DNA from: Cyanophora paradoxa
Lineage: Eukaryota; Glaucocystophyceae; Cyanophorales; Cyanophoraceae
Length of the DNA stretch: 64,000 bases
Reading direction: 5' to 3'
Assembly (NCBI GenBank): GCA_004431415.1
Contig: QPMI01000417.1
Coordinates: forward strand, 185,554 to 249,553
In this document: positions 1-13,000 of the stretch, piece after piece
Layout of the letters: the number at the start of each line of letters is the position of its first letter
Numbering within the stretch: the first letter of the stretch is position 1
Program-made: the position numbers and the translations under genes
Notes under the pieces: model-generated
Databases searched by the model: none
What the model saw: the letters and a program-made list of their open reading frames with translations, nothing else
Told to the model about the DNA's origin: nothing

Positions 1-980
1 CGTCGAGGTGCCGCGGATCGAATTCTCTTTTTGAAGTTCGAATTAATTATAAATGATTTTGCCGCTCGCGCGGGGGCAGGCGCTCGTCGAGTGCGAGGAG
101 CCCGCGCTCTACCGCGGCAAGGTGAATTGTTCAGACTAATCTCTGCCGCTGATGTGCAATATATTGGAAGATGAATTGATTCTTGAGGCGCAGGATCCGG
201 AGGGCCGATACCGGAAGGAAGGGCACGACGGGTTCGCACGTGCACGCGGCCCGCGGCCGGCCGAACGCGGCTCGGGTTTTACTCAGAGTACATATAATTT
301 CCCCGTATATTCGATCTTCGATCTTCGATCTTCCCCGCCTTGTGCTTGTGCATGTGTCCGCCCTGGCTCGGCGGCTTGCCCTTCTCTTGGGCGTGAGCTC
401 GAAATTATAAAAGCTTAGCTCAGCGGCTCATCTTTAGTTCCGCTTGGCTAATTCGTTTCTAATTCCTTGCTGGCAGGGCCTTCCTCCCGCCCGGGATCGC
501 GGACCCCGACTTCGAGGGCGAGTTCATTTCCGACCGCTCCAAGTGCAAGGCGCGCCGTCTCTAAGCGGCTTCCTCGCCCTACTAATTACTCGTCCGGCTT
601 CCTTTATAATTACTCTAATTACTTCCTCTCGGCAGAATATTACTCTCCCTACTAATTACTCGTATATTTTTGCCCAAGTCGCCACAGAGGAATGAAATTA
701 CACGCCAGATATCGCAAATTAAACGCTCGTGCGCATTTGACGACGCGACCGGTACCGCGTTTCACGACGCTCGCGCGCAGGCCCGGCGGCTCATCTCGAT
801 CGAGGACGCGAACGCGATTTTCGCGGCGGACGCGTACGCGGCGCCAGTTTCGCAATCGGCGGCGGGATCCGGATTCGAAAGGGGTTCGAATTCGGACGGG
901 CCCGCGGCGGCGGCGGGCCAGGGCGCCGGGGATCGACCGGATCCGGACTCTGGCGTTCCCGGCTGCGCAACTGGCTGATT
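1..980 (+). other. Exon-like segments of an unrecognised gene
   Basis: No continuous gene is visible, but several GC-rich stretches read like short exons on the plus strand. One covers about 60-119 and ends in a GTGAAT donor. Another runs about 475-546 after a GGCAG acceptor and encodes an acidic stretch containing LPPGIADPDFEGEF. A third covers about 785-870. They are separated by AT-rich DNA with TTAATTAT runs, as in introns elsewhere in this window. I recognise no family. They could be the 3' part of a gene that begins left of the window, or chance open frames. Confidence 0.25.
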
Positions 981-1239
981 AAGATTCATGATCATGTACA
1001 TGCTGTCGTTAAATTAAAGCTCAAGGATGATGAAAGCTCACGATCAAGTGGAACTGAGCTGAATTTCTTCGTTTTCGAATTCTGAGCACTTTCATGAAAG
1101 TTCGATTATTTATATAAATATTGATGTGGTTTCCGGAGGGGATCGTCGTAATAGTTTTACGGACACTCGCCCCAACCGAGGGACGCATTTCAGTCCGGTG
1201 TCTTACGGCGTCTTTAATTTGGTATATGTACTCCTGGAC

Positions 1240-1375
1240 CCCGCCCCCCCGCCCCCCCCCCCCCCCGCCCCTTCCCCCCCCCCCGCCCTAGCCTTCCCCC
1301 CTCCCGCCCCTACCCCCCTCCCGCCCCTAGCCTTCCCCCCCTCCCGCCCCTAGCCTTTCCCCCCTCCTGGCGTCG
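1240..1375. repeat. C-rich minisatellite
   Basis: A pure pyrimidine-rich tract starts with long C runs and then repeats a unit of roughly 20-25 bases built from CCCTCCCGCCCCTAGCCTTC with small variations. It has no coding potential beyond low-complexity proline. It may be prone to polymerase slippage. Confidence 0.85.
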
Positions 1376-1912
1376 CTGCCCGGCGGGGCACCGGTCTTCG
1401 AAACCTTTCTCTTGCAATTGGGATTCAATCCGGGCGATACGTGCCGACAGTATTAATATTGCAGCTTGGAAGCAGCCTGGTCCGCAGCACTTCGAATCGC
1501 CGCTACTTTAGATCGATATCTGATTGGCCTAACTCTCGCCACTGGCCCAGTGGGCCAACCGGTACGTTAACCCCGCCCGGCCGCCTCAGCGCCTGAAGCT
1601 GCGCCCATCATGTTCCGATGCGAAGATTCCGAAAAGTTCTGTGCATTCGTGCATGCGCAAACGCGATAAATATCGATCAGCTGTCCTTTGGATTCGAAAC
1701 ACGAAAGCGATGCAATAATGTATTTATTCTGCACGTATTCTAGTATAGCGAGAAACGCTTGCGAGTTTATTGTAGCTGCAGCTGCCTGTTGTTTGTAATC
1801 ATTGAATACCGGATATCTAAAAGCGCTGCCGTTAAAAAAGTCCAAGAACCGAAATCGAAAGATGCATGTATCGAGGGTACAATCATCCCGATCAGGCTTT
1901 CAAGCAGTGGTC
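1376..1912. other. Intergenic stretch without a visible gene
   Basis: No supported coding exon is seen. The right end, from about 1,750, already belongs to the segment duplicated at about 6,895-7,067. There it corresponds to sequence 3' of the peptidase S8 stop codon. Confidence 0.4.
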
Positions 1913-2245
1913 TCACATTTCGAGGGCGAACGCAGCCGCAGCCACGAGGAACGCGGCGAGGCCAGCGAGGAGCGGGCTCGCCTGCTGCGCGGCCGCCGCG
2001 CCCATCGCCGGCCAGTACGGCACGCCCGGATCCCACATTGGACGCTGCCCGGGGAATTTAAAAGGCCGTCAACCTCGAGCTCGGGGGCCGGAGCTGCGAG
2101 GTGCAGCGGGCGGGTCGGAGCGGGGCGGGGCGGGCGCACCGGCGAGGGCGCGGGTGATGGTGGAGCCGGTGACGTTGAAGCCGGAGATACTAAGGGCGCC
2201 CGAGGCGGCCAGCGCCCGCAGCCGCGCCTCCGCCGCTCCCCCTCC
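1913..2245 (-). pseudogene. Duplicated 3' exons of peptidase S8 gene
   Basis: This minus-strand segment is a close copy of 7,068-7,400, the last two exons of the subtilase gene. The terminal exon still reads in frame through a hydrophobic tail rich in Ala and Leu and ends at a stop in the same place. The exon before it keeps the SGALSISGFNVTGSTITRAL block of the parent (ISGF here, IPGF there). Similarity continues 3' of the stop into non-coding DNA, so this is a genomic duplication, not a retrocopy. No catalytic exons are found next to it, since WD40-like sequence follows. It is therefore probably a truncated fragment, though it could still be the end of a second transcribed gene. Direction of duplication is unknown. 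Confidence 0.7.
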
Positions 2246-2426
2246 CCCTCGTTTCGTTTGCCGTCTTATCCGGCGCCCTCCGCCCTCTCGTCCCGCAGAC
2301 GGCGTGAATGCATTCGCCCTCACCCCCGCCTCCGTCTTCTCATGCTCCCGCGAAAAGGTGCGCGGGTGGGGTACATAGAGAGAGGGCGTAGCGGCGGGGC
2401 GCGGGCGGGGCGGGGCTGACGGGCGG

Positions 2427-2895
2427 GGCGCAGCCGATCATGATCAAGCAGTGGGACCTGAACGGCTTCCAGGCGACCCGCTCCCGCATGGCCGCCCACG
2501 CCGACTAAATCTCGTGCGCCCGCCCTGCGCCCCTCCCCGGCCCCCGTACCCCCCGCCGACGCCGTACCCGCCGCCAGGTCGCTGCTGGCCCAGTGGTGGC
2601 CGCCGAGCCGCGCCTTCCCATCTCCGCCTCCCGCGACTCCACGATCAAGGTACCCCCGCCCCGCACCTGCCGTACCCCTCTCCCTCATGATCACGTCGTC
2701 GCAGGTGTTGGCCTGGACGCGTCCGTCGACGTGCTGTCCTCTCAGGGCGACCGCAAGGGCCCCGATACCCCTGCCCTACCGGCCGCTGCCGTACCCCCTC
2801 TCTGATCCCGTACACCCCGCCCAGTGAACTCGATTGTGATGTCGCGTAACCTCCTCCTCTCCTGCTCCAACGACCGAACCATCAAGGTGCCCGCC
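2427..2895 (+). CDS. WD40-repeat protein exons, degenerate
   Basis: Three short exon-like segments carry WD40 blade signatures. About 2,437-2,506 reads MIKQWDLNGFQATRS, a blade end with the WD dipeptide. About 2,585-2,648 reads ISASRDSTIK before a GTACCC donor. About 2,823-2,886 reads LLLSCSNDRTIK before a GTGCCC donor. The S-x-D-x-T-I-K pattern is typical of the D strand of WD40 blades. Separating sequences are pyrimidine-rich and end in CAG, as introns do here. The first segment runs into an in-frame TAA close to its end, and only about three blades are present, against the usual seven. The gene is therefore partial or decaying. The function of the full protein cannot be told from these pieces. 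Confidence 0.55.
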
Positions 2896-3199
2896 CCGGG
2901 CCGCCGCAGGTCGTGGGTGATCATGAGCCAGTAGAGTCCCAGCCCCCGGCCGCCGCGCCGCGGCCATGGGCGCTACGGCGGGCCTTTCAAACTTAGTATA
3001 GCCATCCCGAGCTCCGGTAACGTTCCTAGCCACCAGAGCTGTGCGGGCGTGAGATTGCCCATATTCGTAGTACATGTTTGTTCGTCGGATTTCATGTTTG
3101 TTTCAATGCCCGGCGGCCAGGATCTCAAACTTGAAAATCAAACCAGTGCCTCCTATTGAATATACATGTTATAAGCACTACAACAGAACAGTATACGTA

Positions 3200-5075
3200 T
3201 TAGCTCAAGCTAATCGTACGGAATCGCACGTGGCGAAGGGCGCATCTCAGGGCTTCGCGCTTGCGGTCGTCCAGAGCAGCAGCGGCCTCGCCCTGGAGCA
3301 CGAGGCGGGGCAGGCGCTTGAGGGAGGAGACGGCGACGATGTCGCCCGCAGAGTTGAGGGGGAGCGGCGACTTGACAGTGAGCTTCTGGAGGGAGGGCAG
3401 GTCGGAGGCAAGCCGCTGCGGACGAAGAGTATAAGACCGCGGCACAAAGGTCAACGAGCGTCGACAATTAGATTGCCGACCTTCAGAAACGCGCCCGGAA
3501 TCTCTGTGTGGCCAATGCAACTGACAGTTAGGGCCTTGAGACGCGTCCACTGCTTCATGGACTGCTGTGCGAAGGCTGAGTACGTCGACGATGGCAAAAT
3601 CAACTCCAGGACCTAGGCTTGAGGTTAACGGGGCTGGCTGCGACACATCATTATATATTATTACACTAATTACGGTAGGGCTGACATTTAAAGCGGTCAT
3701 CTTTGAAGCTGCAGCTGCAAACGATGCGGAAGCAGCTTCGTCGAGATTGTAGTGCACGAGGGTCGCTTTTCGGATGCTGCCAGCGAGGGGCAGGAGGGCC
3801 GAGATGTCCGCTGGTCCTTTCATGTTTAGGAAGATGTACTCCAGCTGTCGCATTCCGCTGAGGAAGCTGGTGTGCGTGTGATACACGAAGACAACGTATA
3901 CTAATCGAGGAGGTCGTCAACACACTTAATGTAAATGTTGATTAAAAAGTCTTGCGATCGTCTCTCACCGCGCAGAGAGGAGAGGCCGGAAAGCGGCTGC
4001 AAATCCGCTCCGGAAATGTTCGGCCATATTCTCGCTCCTCTTGCGTCATGAAGAGCTGTGAAACAGTAATTTAAACAGTAGCTGTAGGAGCGTGCAAGTG
4101 GGAAATGATTTATTCAAGCCGACCTATGAGCAATTGTTCAAGGTGCTGGAAAGCCGCAATCGACGAAAAGATGGGAAGCAAAGCGTCGTTGACAACAACG
4201 CCGCAGAATAACCGCTTTAGCGTAGGGGCCAGCGGTGCGAGGGCTTGGAGCGTCTCGAGGGTCACTGGAAAACTGTGCGGAAAAGGAATCAACAAAGTAA
4301 ACTACGCTTGAGGGCTAGGGCACGAGAAGGCGTGACTCACTAATTCAATGCCAAGGCCTGCAGTGGAAGCGAAGCCAACGCTTGCAGCGCGCCCTGAACG
4401 ATCGGACCGGCCACCACACCGATATTCTCCTTCAGCCAGACCTCCGAAACTCCCCCGATGGTCAACTGAAATTGCGACGTCGTCAGAGACCAGCATGCGC
4501 AGATGTTGGGAATCGAGGAAATGTAAGACTATTTCTACCTGCTCAAGGCGCGAAAAGTGCTGAACTGCAGCTACAGGCAGCACAGCTGGAGAAAGAGAGC
4601 CTCCAGATACCATCACGATCAGCTGTGTGAGCTGCTCGCCGAAACATTTGCTCAACTTGATGAAAGAATCGCCGCTGAGAAAGCCGTCCGCCAGAACAAG
4701 AGAGCGCAAAGCTTCCCGGCGCTCTTTCGAATTTGGCTGCAGCTGGTCACGATCGAGAAGCGCATCGACGACTTTATCGCTGACTGGACGGATACGAATG
4801 TGCTGCCAGAGGCTGGGCTGCTGGGCGAGGCTGCGGAAGCGGCGGGAGACGTGGCTGAGCTGCACGAGCTCGCGAAGGTCCTGATCAGTGCAACGACGGG
4901 AGCCAGAGAAGCCGAGATTTGATCCCCCCTCGAAGTAGCTCTGCTCCGACGCCTGTCCGATGATGAGCGTGACGAGCTCGTCGGGCAGAGCGTCGAATGC
5001 GCTGCCGCCGGCCGCCATCGCCACCTCCACGCGCGAGAGCGCCGCGGAGCTCGAGGAGCTCGAGGCTGCGGACAA
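3200..5075 (-). CDS. F-box protein with leucine-rich repeats
   Basis: A minus-strand gene starts at the ATG at 5,075. After a short Ser/Ala leader, residues about 25-95 form an F-box, with the core AFDALPDELVTLIIGQA and then LSHVSRRFRSLAQQPSLW. F-boxes of this kind bind Skp1 in SCF ubiquitin ligases. Downstream exons at about 4,110-4,295, 3,700-3,890 and 3,200-3,470 encode leucine-rich segments such as LKRLFCGVVV, RQLEYIFLNMKG and LQRLASDLPSLQKLTV. These look like irregular LRRs that would bind substrate. Introns separate the blocks and exon edges were not fixed. Part of the third block (about 3,565-3,660) is duplicated at 6,190-6,300. Family assignment is fairly safe; the substrate is unknown. 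Confidence 0.7.
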
Positions 5076-5175
5076 GATCTCAGTGAGGATCGCAGTCGTT
5101 AGCTATTTATTCCTGTCAGTTTCTCTGCTTTTGCTAGCTTCGAAATTCAGGTTTGAAATATTGATCGGGCAGTGA

Positions 5176-7060
5176 ACTCTGTCATTTTATTTCTCGACTC
5201 GCGTCAGCTAGCTCGCGGGCAGAGACGCGCGCTGGCGGCTGCAGCCTCTGCGAGCTAGCAGCTAGCTCGCAGACAGATTTATAAATTAGAGGTGCGCACG
5301 GGTAGCTCGCGGGCAGATGACATTCGCAGCAGCAGCTATATCATTTAACGTTGCACCGCACGCGGAAGCTGCAGCCTCGCTGGAATATTGATATTGAGTG
5401 TTGTGACAGTTGCGATTAGAGGACGCAAATTTAAACTTAAATGGATGCGCAATCTCGCGATCGACGCGATATGGATGCGCACCGGCTGCGACCGCGGAGC
5501 CACCTCCTGGCCTAACGAGTGAGCGAAGGACGTCGACGACACGGATTTAGAGACGTGGCAGCGCGCGTACGGATCGCTGACCTGCCGACGGCGCCGGCGC
5601 GTCCAGATCGATATCCCCCGCCCTCATGATCAGCCGCTTCGCCGCCCGCTCGCGCGCCATTTCTCTTCTGAGCGCTGCAGCTGGAGAGACACAACGAGAC
5701 CCTGCGGTACAAGAGCGCGCGCGTTGCGGTCGTAAGTTGATTTTCGCGATCGTTCACACGTATACAGCGCACCGAGGCCAAGCAAACACGCTCAATTCTC
5801 GCCCTCGTGGCAGGCTCGCGCCGCCGCGCTCGCTCAGGGCCGCGTGCTTGATTGCAATTGCGGCCCAATTTGCGGGGGCCCGACCCGGTCCGGGTACAGC
5901 GCCAAACTCTCCCCTCGAATTCGATCGAATGTGATCAATTCGATATTAATTGTTCTTGTATTTTTTGTTTTTGGTGAATTACCGGCCACAGCCTCTAGAC
6001 ACCAGCACTGCGGGGGCTGCCCAGGGGGCATTTTTGCACCTCTAATCTGAAATGTTTAATTTCTGGTTACGATAAGCGCTAGCCGACCTCTCTCTCGAGG
6101 AGCTTATCTCCCCTACATGTAAAGTTCCCTTGTCTCTATCTGCAGCTGGAGCTGTATCCTGATGAACCTGCCAGGCTGCCCCGTGAAATCACATGCACAG
6201 GCGAGCGAAGGCAGAGTACGTCCTCGGTGGCAAAATCAACTCCAGGACCTGCACTCAACGGTTAAAGTTGAAGGGGCTGGCCGCGACACATAATCATATA
6301 TAACGCCGGCTCGTAGCCTCTTACGTATACTGCGGAATCGGACAGGACTCCTGTATAGCGAGCTGTAAAGCGAGGCCTAGGATTCCTGGGACCCGAAATA
6401 ATATTCGAGGGCTCGGCCCGTGGTCAGCCCGGCGGAATCGAGGCTCGAGCTCTCAATATAGCCCTCGTTAACGTTGCGACCCGGACCGTCGGACCCAGCC
6501 GGAGTCGAACCAACGTCGAAGGGGTGCCACGGTGTCAAGGCGGCAGTTCCACGCAACACTGCATATAGCTCCCGCCAACGCCAACAACCCCCGCAGGGTC
6601 CGATCGCGAACCAGAACCAGAACCAAACGCGAATCCCTCGCATCGCCCACCGGTACCGAGACCGGTCTGCTGCTTGTCTCGTCCTACGGTCCCGCCGTGC
6701 ACGCGGCCACCCCGCCCGGCCCGCTGAAGCGCCCGAATTCGAAGCTGCCCCCTGCCGATTGCGATGCCGCAGTGCGAAGATTTAGACTCTAGATCTGCAG
6801 CTGTGCATACATGCAAACATGCAGCTGTGCATACATGCCATGATGCAAACATGAGTATATCTTATCTATTCTGCTGCAAGTATTTTGCGGATTATATAAT
6901 TAGCGAGAAGCGCTTGCTGATTTATTATATATGCCTGTTTGTGACATTACCGGATTCCTAAAAGCGCTGCCGCTGACAACTCAATAAAGCGAAATCGAAA
7001 GATGCGTGTATCCGAGGGTCCGATCATCCCAATCATGATCAGACCTTCAAGCAGTCACTG
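5176..7060. other. Intergenic region, mostly non-coding
   Basis: No supportable gene was found. The stretch contains short repeats of AGCTAGCTCGCGGGCAG type around 5,205-5,320, the F-box gene fragment at 6,190-6,300, and GC-rich open frames in several phases without family motifs. An 11-base match to a tRNA B box lies at about 6,497-6,507 but does not build a tRNA. Confidence 0.4.
6190..6300. repeat. Fragment duplicated from F-box/LRR gene
   Basis: About 100 bases match 3,565-3,660 with small changes, including the shared block GGCAAAATCAACTCCAGGAC and a shared GCGACACAT before an ATATA-rich end. In the parent the block spans an exon edge. No open frame survives here. With the S8 3' duplication, this shows that the 1.7-7.4 kb interval has been partly duplicated. 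Confidence 0.7.
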
Positions 7061-7067
7061 AGTGGTC

Positions 7068-10000
7068 TCACATTCCGAGCGCGAACGCAGCCGCCACCGC
7101 GAGGAACGCTGCGAGGCCAGCGAGGAGCGGGCTCGCCTGCTGCGCGGCCGCCGCGCCCATCGCCGGCCAGTACGGCACGCCCGACCCCAGATTGGACGCT
7201 ACTCGGGGAAATAAAAGGATGTCAGCCTCGAACTCGGGGGCCGGAGCTGCGAAGCGCAGCGGGCGGGTCGGAGCGGGGCAGAGCGGGGCGGGCGCACCGG
7301 CAAGGGCGCGGGTGATGGTGGAGCCGGTGACGTTGAAGCCGGGGATGCTGAGGGCGCCCGATGCCGCCAGCGTCCGCAGCTGCACCTCGATTGCTGCCAG
7401 CGACTTGACGGCTGGGTGCGCATAATATATAAGAGACGATGCAATGAAAGGAACCAGAATGGCGAAGGCGCAGGCCGGACCGGCGGCGTTCCCGCCGAAG
7501 GCTTCAACGATGAGCGTAGTGATCGCGAGGGATGTCGTCGCCCGGAGGCCGCGCCGCCCCGAGGTTCGCTCCTTGGAGGTCCCGGCGCGCCCGTGATCAG
7601 GCTTTTGCATGTACATCGCGGCACGGCACGAGTCAACAGATTATCGGAGACGGATGGCCTGCACCTCGACTTTGGTGACGAAAATGCGGTCCGCAGATAC
7701 GGGCGGCGGGGGGTTGCTCAGCGCGGTCGAAATGCCCGAAATGTATCGTCCCTGTACGACCGGATCGATCATGAGCGACGCGCGAAAGCCCGCGCCGCCG
7801 TTGAAACTCGCCTGGGATTCGGAGTCGAAGTTTGCCGCCGTGGCGTTCTTGCCGCCGGGCAGCTCGGAGACGGTCACGACGAGCTCGACGGCATTGGCGC
7901 CCGGCACCGCGCCCGGCGGCGGCGTGGCGATCGGCTTCGAGGCTGCCGCCCCCACACATTCAACCAGATGCACAGCGCTAGCTCACGCGCGGCGGGCGGC
8001 GGCGGCGGCAGCAAGCGCACTCGGGGTTGGAGCTGCTGCGGCGACGGATGGCGATGGCGAGGGGCTCGGGCTCGGGCTCGGCGAGGGGGTCCCACTGGGC
8101 GACGGCGACGGCGATTGCGACGGCGAAGGCGAGGGGGAAGGAGTCGGTTGAGTGCATCGGCCCGCCGTGGGCGTCGGGAAGTTGCCCGTGACGAAAAGCG
8201 TGAAGAGGGCCGGCCCGACGCTCGCGGCCGACACGAAGGTCGTCACGTTTACGGAAATTGTGTGCTTGCCCCGCGCCGACGCGGGGACCCCGATTTGCTC
8301 CACAACGTTCAGCCTGTCAGCTCTCTTCATATATATGCGGGTGACAAACACCGCCGGTCATGAACGAAGCTTAAGGCGCGAGAAATATATATATACATTC
8401 TAGATCTGCGACGAAGCTATAGAACGCACTGTCAAGCCGTTCGGGTAGTACTTCGTGCCAGTGTTCAGTTTCTGATTGAATATAAGTACGTATGTGATCA
8501 GGGGTCCAATATGGGATGTGATTGATTCGGGAATGAATGAGATGGGATTAATATGATATGGATCGTGAGCTTTTAATTTTGATTGATTAAAACGTGAGGA
8601 CCAAATGGTTCCAATATTAATGTGAGGCGAGAGACGGATCCCGGACCTCGACACTGAGATCCAAATCGTTGACGAGCGCCACGTGTTGACCTGTCAGCTC
8701 AACACAAAACTCGAATGCAGCCCCGAGGTTTTCTGCTGTGACATTCTTCTCGAAGAACCACATTCTAAAAAAAAAATGGAAGGCTGGATCGCGCATACGA
8801 AGGAGGACTCAACGAATTATTAAACGCACGAGAAGTTCGAATCACTGAAGCGCAGAGAGTTTGCCACGGTGGGCTGTCCCCATCCTTGGTACCTGGCAAG
8901 AGTGGCAATCAACGTAAACATCACGTAACCTCTGGCGTAAAAAAGGGCGGTTCATACGGACTTATCCGGTTTCTCCGTCTGCAGCGGAATAGGTGTGTAG
9001 CTCGGGTCGCCGTCGGTGACCACGCCCCCAAGCATGCGGGCCCCATTCGTCAGAACCGCGCGGATGAGTGTGCTCGAAGGGGAGAATCCGTTCGAGGCAG
9101 TCTGCCAATAACCAATCGCGATCGTCAGGTAAATAGCATAATATATAACTGTAAGCGTTTGTGAGGAAGGAACCTTGGAGCCCGTGGGATAATATCTGAT
9201 AAATCAAAGCTCCAGTGTCAAATCATGAACTCCAATGGCGATATCTATATCGATGCAATACGTATACGCACCCCTCAACAAAGTACTGCCGAACAAGAGT
9301 AGCGAGCCCCGCCATCTGTGGTATCGATTCAACCAATTAATTTCGTTGAAAACGGTCACTGGTCACATGTGCATTCCCCGCCGAGAAACTCGCCGAGAGA
9401 TCTAGACCCCAGTCTACTACCATAAGTTTTGCAATACGCGGCTCACCGCCGGGGCTGCCATCGACGTTCCCTCAATCGCCAGGAGAGCGGGTTTGACGTC
9501 GGGGGCGCCCGCGCCGTCTGGATGCGAATGATAGTGAGAGAAGCGTGAGCTGTTATCAACAATGGAGAGCGCAAGGGCGCGGCCGCGCACATGGTGAGCA
9601 CTGATTCGATCTGCAACGCACGAGGCAAAATGACGGTTAGAGTTACTGGGGGGCGAACGAGAATAGATCTAGACGCACGTCCAGTTGAGGTCGGCGAACG
9701 CAGACACAATCTTGAAGCCAGGCGCCTGCACACGCGCGCAGGTGGTAAATCTGTTTGCGCAATCGAGCTGAAGTTCGAAATTCGAATCGAGCAGAAAGCG
9801 AACCACTAAATCCGGCTGCGCGCAGGGCCAGATGAATTAGAGAACACATGTGCATAATCGCTTGATCGTAATTTCAAAACAAAAACCTTGATGCGCTCAT
9901 CGAACGTAGGTCCGCGCGAGGAGAAAGCTGCTCGCACCGAACATTGAACGTTGACGATGCATTTTGCGCTCCGAACAGCTATACGACGAATAAGGAGGGT

Positions 10001-13000
10001 TAAGTACCCGCGATGTTGCTCTCATTCAACGCGACTGTGTCGATTTGATTCCCGCAGCACTTGGCTGCGCGGAAGTGCGTGATAAGCCGCGAGATGTGCA
10101 TCTAGTAGAGCCCCTCAGTTTAAATTGAGGAATCGCGCCCGACTACAAAGCCGCGAGATCTAGAACTAGGGCCCTTCGAGCTCAAGGCATCGCGAACGAC
10201 GCCATTCTAATACAGCTAACCTAAATACAGCTAGCTTCCCCATCATTAGTTTTAGTTATAAAATTAGAAACCTCTTAGAAACCATTCATTTTGAACGTTT
10301 CTAAAGCACCGCATACGACGGTCCACGGTAGTATCTAGTCGGAGAGATATATTGGGCGATGTGAAACTCATATGCATTGTAGTTGTACATGTGTTGTGTG
10401 ATTATGCATGAGATATAAAAATAGGCGCTTCACCTAAATTGGTTCCAATCAAGGAGGTGCCTTCGCACGGAAGGTTTAATGCGACGCAGAAACCATCTGC
10501 TCGAAATAGCTGTTCATGAGAGATGTTTGAAGCGGTGGGGATCGCCATCAGCCTGGCAGATTTAGAGGTCTCACAATAGTCTTTGTCAAATTTGCCGAGG
10601 GTCTTCCAAGCGTCTACAGAGTTGTGAGAAGCGCCAACTGAAATGCAGTTCTTGCACGTTGCGGGCTGCCGAACCACATTAATTATAAATGAAGTGTACT
10701 TATAATTATTTGGGATCGTTAACTTATATATCTTGTATGTAATATGATAACACTGCTCGCACGTCTCCGATAGTGCCGTTGCTGGAGCCCCCCTCTCCGT
10801 CATTCCCGCCCGCTACAAGCACCAGGAAGTCCTGAAGGCAGCGGGCAGTGAGCGGTCGTGCACAGACCGGACGTGCACATCAATTTCGATGTGGCGCCGC
10901 GGAGCACCTGGTTTTGGAAAGTGAACGCATCGACATCTCTTGTTTGTGTGCTGTAGGTGTTGCAGCTGTTTGCGCGGTTATAATTACCCCTTTAATTGAT
11001 ATTGCGCGTAAAGCGCACTCGGTGTTCTGGCCTCCCGCTGGGTTAGAGCATCCCCACTACCGGCAAGAGAAATCTCAGTTCATGCTGATTTATGCAAAGT
11101 ACGGATCCTGAGCCCGAGCACCGAGTTCGTGTGAATGCGAGCCCCGAACTGCCGGTGCCGCGACATTAGTGCGCGTTTTATTTGCATTGAATCCAAAGGG
11201 GGCCTTTCGAGTCGCACATCGTACGCCGGCTGAAACAAGTCGAACAAGTTGGCGGGAGTAAACAGCTGGCATGCGTGCGTATTAGTATATATACCTCGCG
11301 AACGCTCTAGCTATAGCGATCGACTGGAGAATGAGTTAAACAAACATCATTCACCTTGCCAGTTGTACCTCCAAGGTGCTACGCGCGTTACAGACGATGC
11401 GGGTAGTGTGAGACAAATGTTTATGACTGCACTCAATATTCAGACGAACCTGGAAAACCAGCTTCGCCTCGTACGCGAGGCCGTTATACTTCGACATCTG
11501 ATGACTCAAATCAGCGCTAAAAATCGTATTATAAATTAACAGTAGTTTTCCGGAAGGGGTCGTCTGCACCTCCGCCGCCTCCGTCGCATTCACCCAATCG
11601 GTCGGAACTTTTCCCTAGACGAGCGCACGCCTCTGTTTGAGCTTGCGATCGAGCTCGAGCAAATCCCACATTTTTTAAGCACTTCAGAAATTCACCAAAA
11701 CCGTTCCTGCGACGTGCGTTCCGTGCTCTGAATTTGTGTGGGTTTCGTTGATCACCGCCCCATCTGCAGGAGATATCCAGTACCGAAGCAGCTGGCAATT
11801 TCGGCAGGCATTTCACAGTAAATATTCGTTCACGCGCGCGTGCTGAAGAATAAACTCGTCGACCACCTTTTTGCGGTTGGCAGGCGGAATTACGTCGTTA
11901 GTGTCCTTTCGAGTCGGATCCGCAAAAGCAGCCACAAAGGAACTGCGCATGCGGTAAATCCGCTCGGAGCGCAAGTGCGCGGATTAAACTTGAAACTGGA
12001 TGAATTGAACGCGGTACCGCACCTGGCCGTGTCGCTTCCACTCTCAAGGAATGAGCAGTGATCGAAGTCGAGGGCGTCGTCTGCGACCTATACAGAAATA
12101 TATTAATATTATTCATCTAAAATCTGATCCGAAACTCTCTCTTAGTTCTTGGCGTGCGTCCGCGCGCTTTTATATAATTCATTCGTATGATGCGCGGAAC
12201 TCGAGCTCACCGCGACGATCTGATTCTCTCCGTGGATTCCGCGGGCCCAGAGGGGGTTGTTTGATGGCAGGCCGTCTCCCAATCCTGCAGAGGCAGAGGG
12301 GGATCGGCACCAATTTTAATGTCAGTTGCGTCGGTAGATACATCTGCGGCCGGCGCCGGCTCTGGACATGGGCCGGGGCGGCACCGGATGTAAGAAGTGT
12401 CGCCGCGTGTCTGTTACGGATCGCGGAGGGGGACACTCCCTCCACCCAGGATACGAGCGGCTGTTCGAGTTTGTCCTTCATTAAATTGCAATCGACTCAA
12501 CGCGAACAGCCGGTTCACCTCGTGCGCCAGGCGCTCGGCAACGCGACTGGAGTCGGCATTCCCGCACTTGACGCGAACCGCCTCGCGCGAGGGTCGGACG
12601 GATATCGCAGATCCGGAGAATTCCTCACGGAGCGCCTTCTCCAGGATGGCTGTAGACGCGAGTTCAATACTCTGATAAAGATGCTTGAGCTTACAGACAA
12701 TTATTCGTGTAGAGGACGTAGCTATAGCTGAAGATGTAAACCGGCAGAGGCGTTCGGGCGGAAGCGCACCGGCGTATTCATTGATGTCCCCTTCGGTGCG
12801 AACAGTAGCGACGAGCTCGTTCGTGTGGGCGGCAAACGAGGAAACCGTGTGCGAAATCTGCAGCGGGGACCATCCGATGATCAAAATCGACATCAAAAGT
12901 TACGGATCCGGAGCTCGAAGGACGCGCCTTGTGCTCCGATCGGTGCGCATCAATCCACTGTACACCGGGGGCCGATCTGCGCGCACAGAATGTACGTTCT

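Noticed and set aside
6480-6600. tRNA on the minus strand, based on a perfect B box (GGTTCGACTCC) with a plausible T stem and GGACCC/GGGTCC ends
   Set aside because: The span is about 111 bases, the D arm does not form, and the acceptor stem has a mismatch once the T arm is placed. It may be a tRNA-derived relic, but it is not a tRNA gene.
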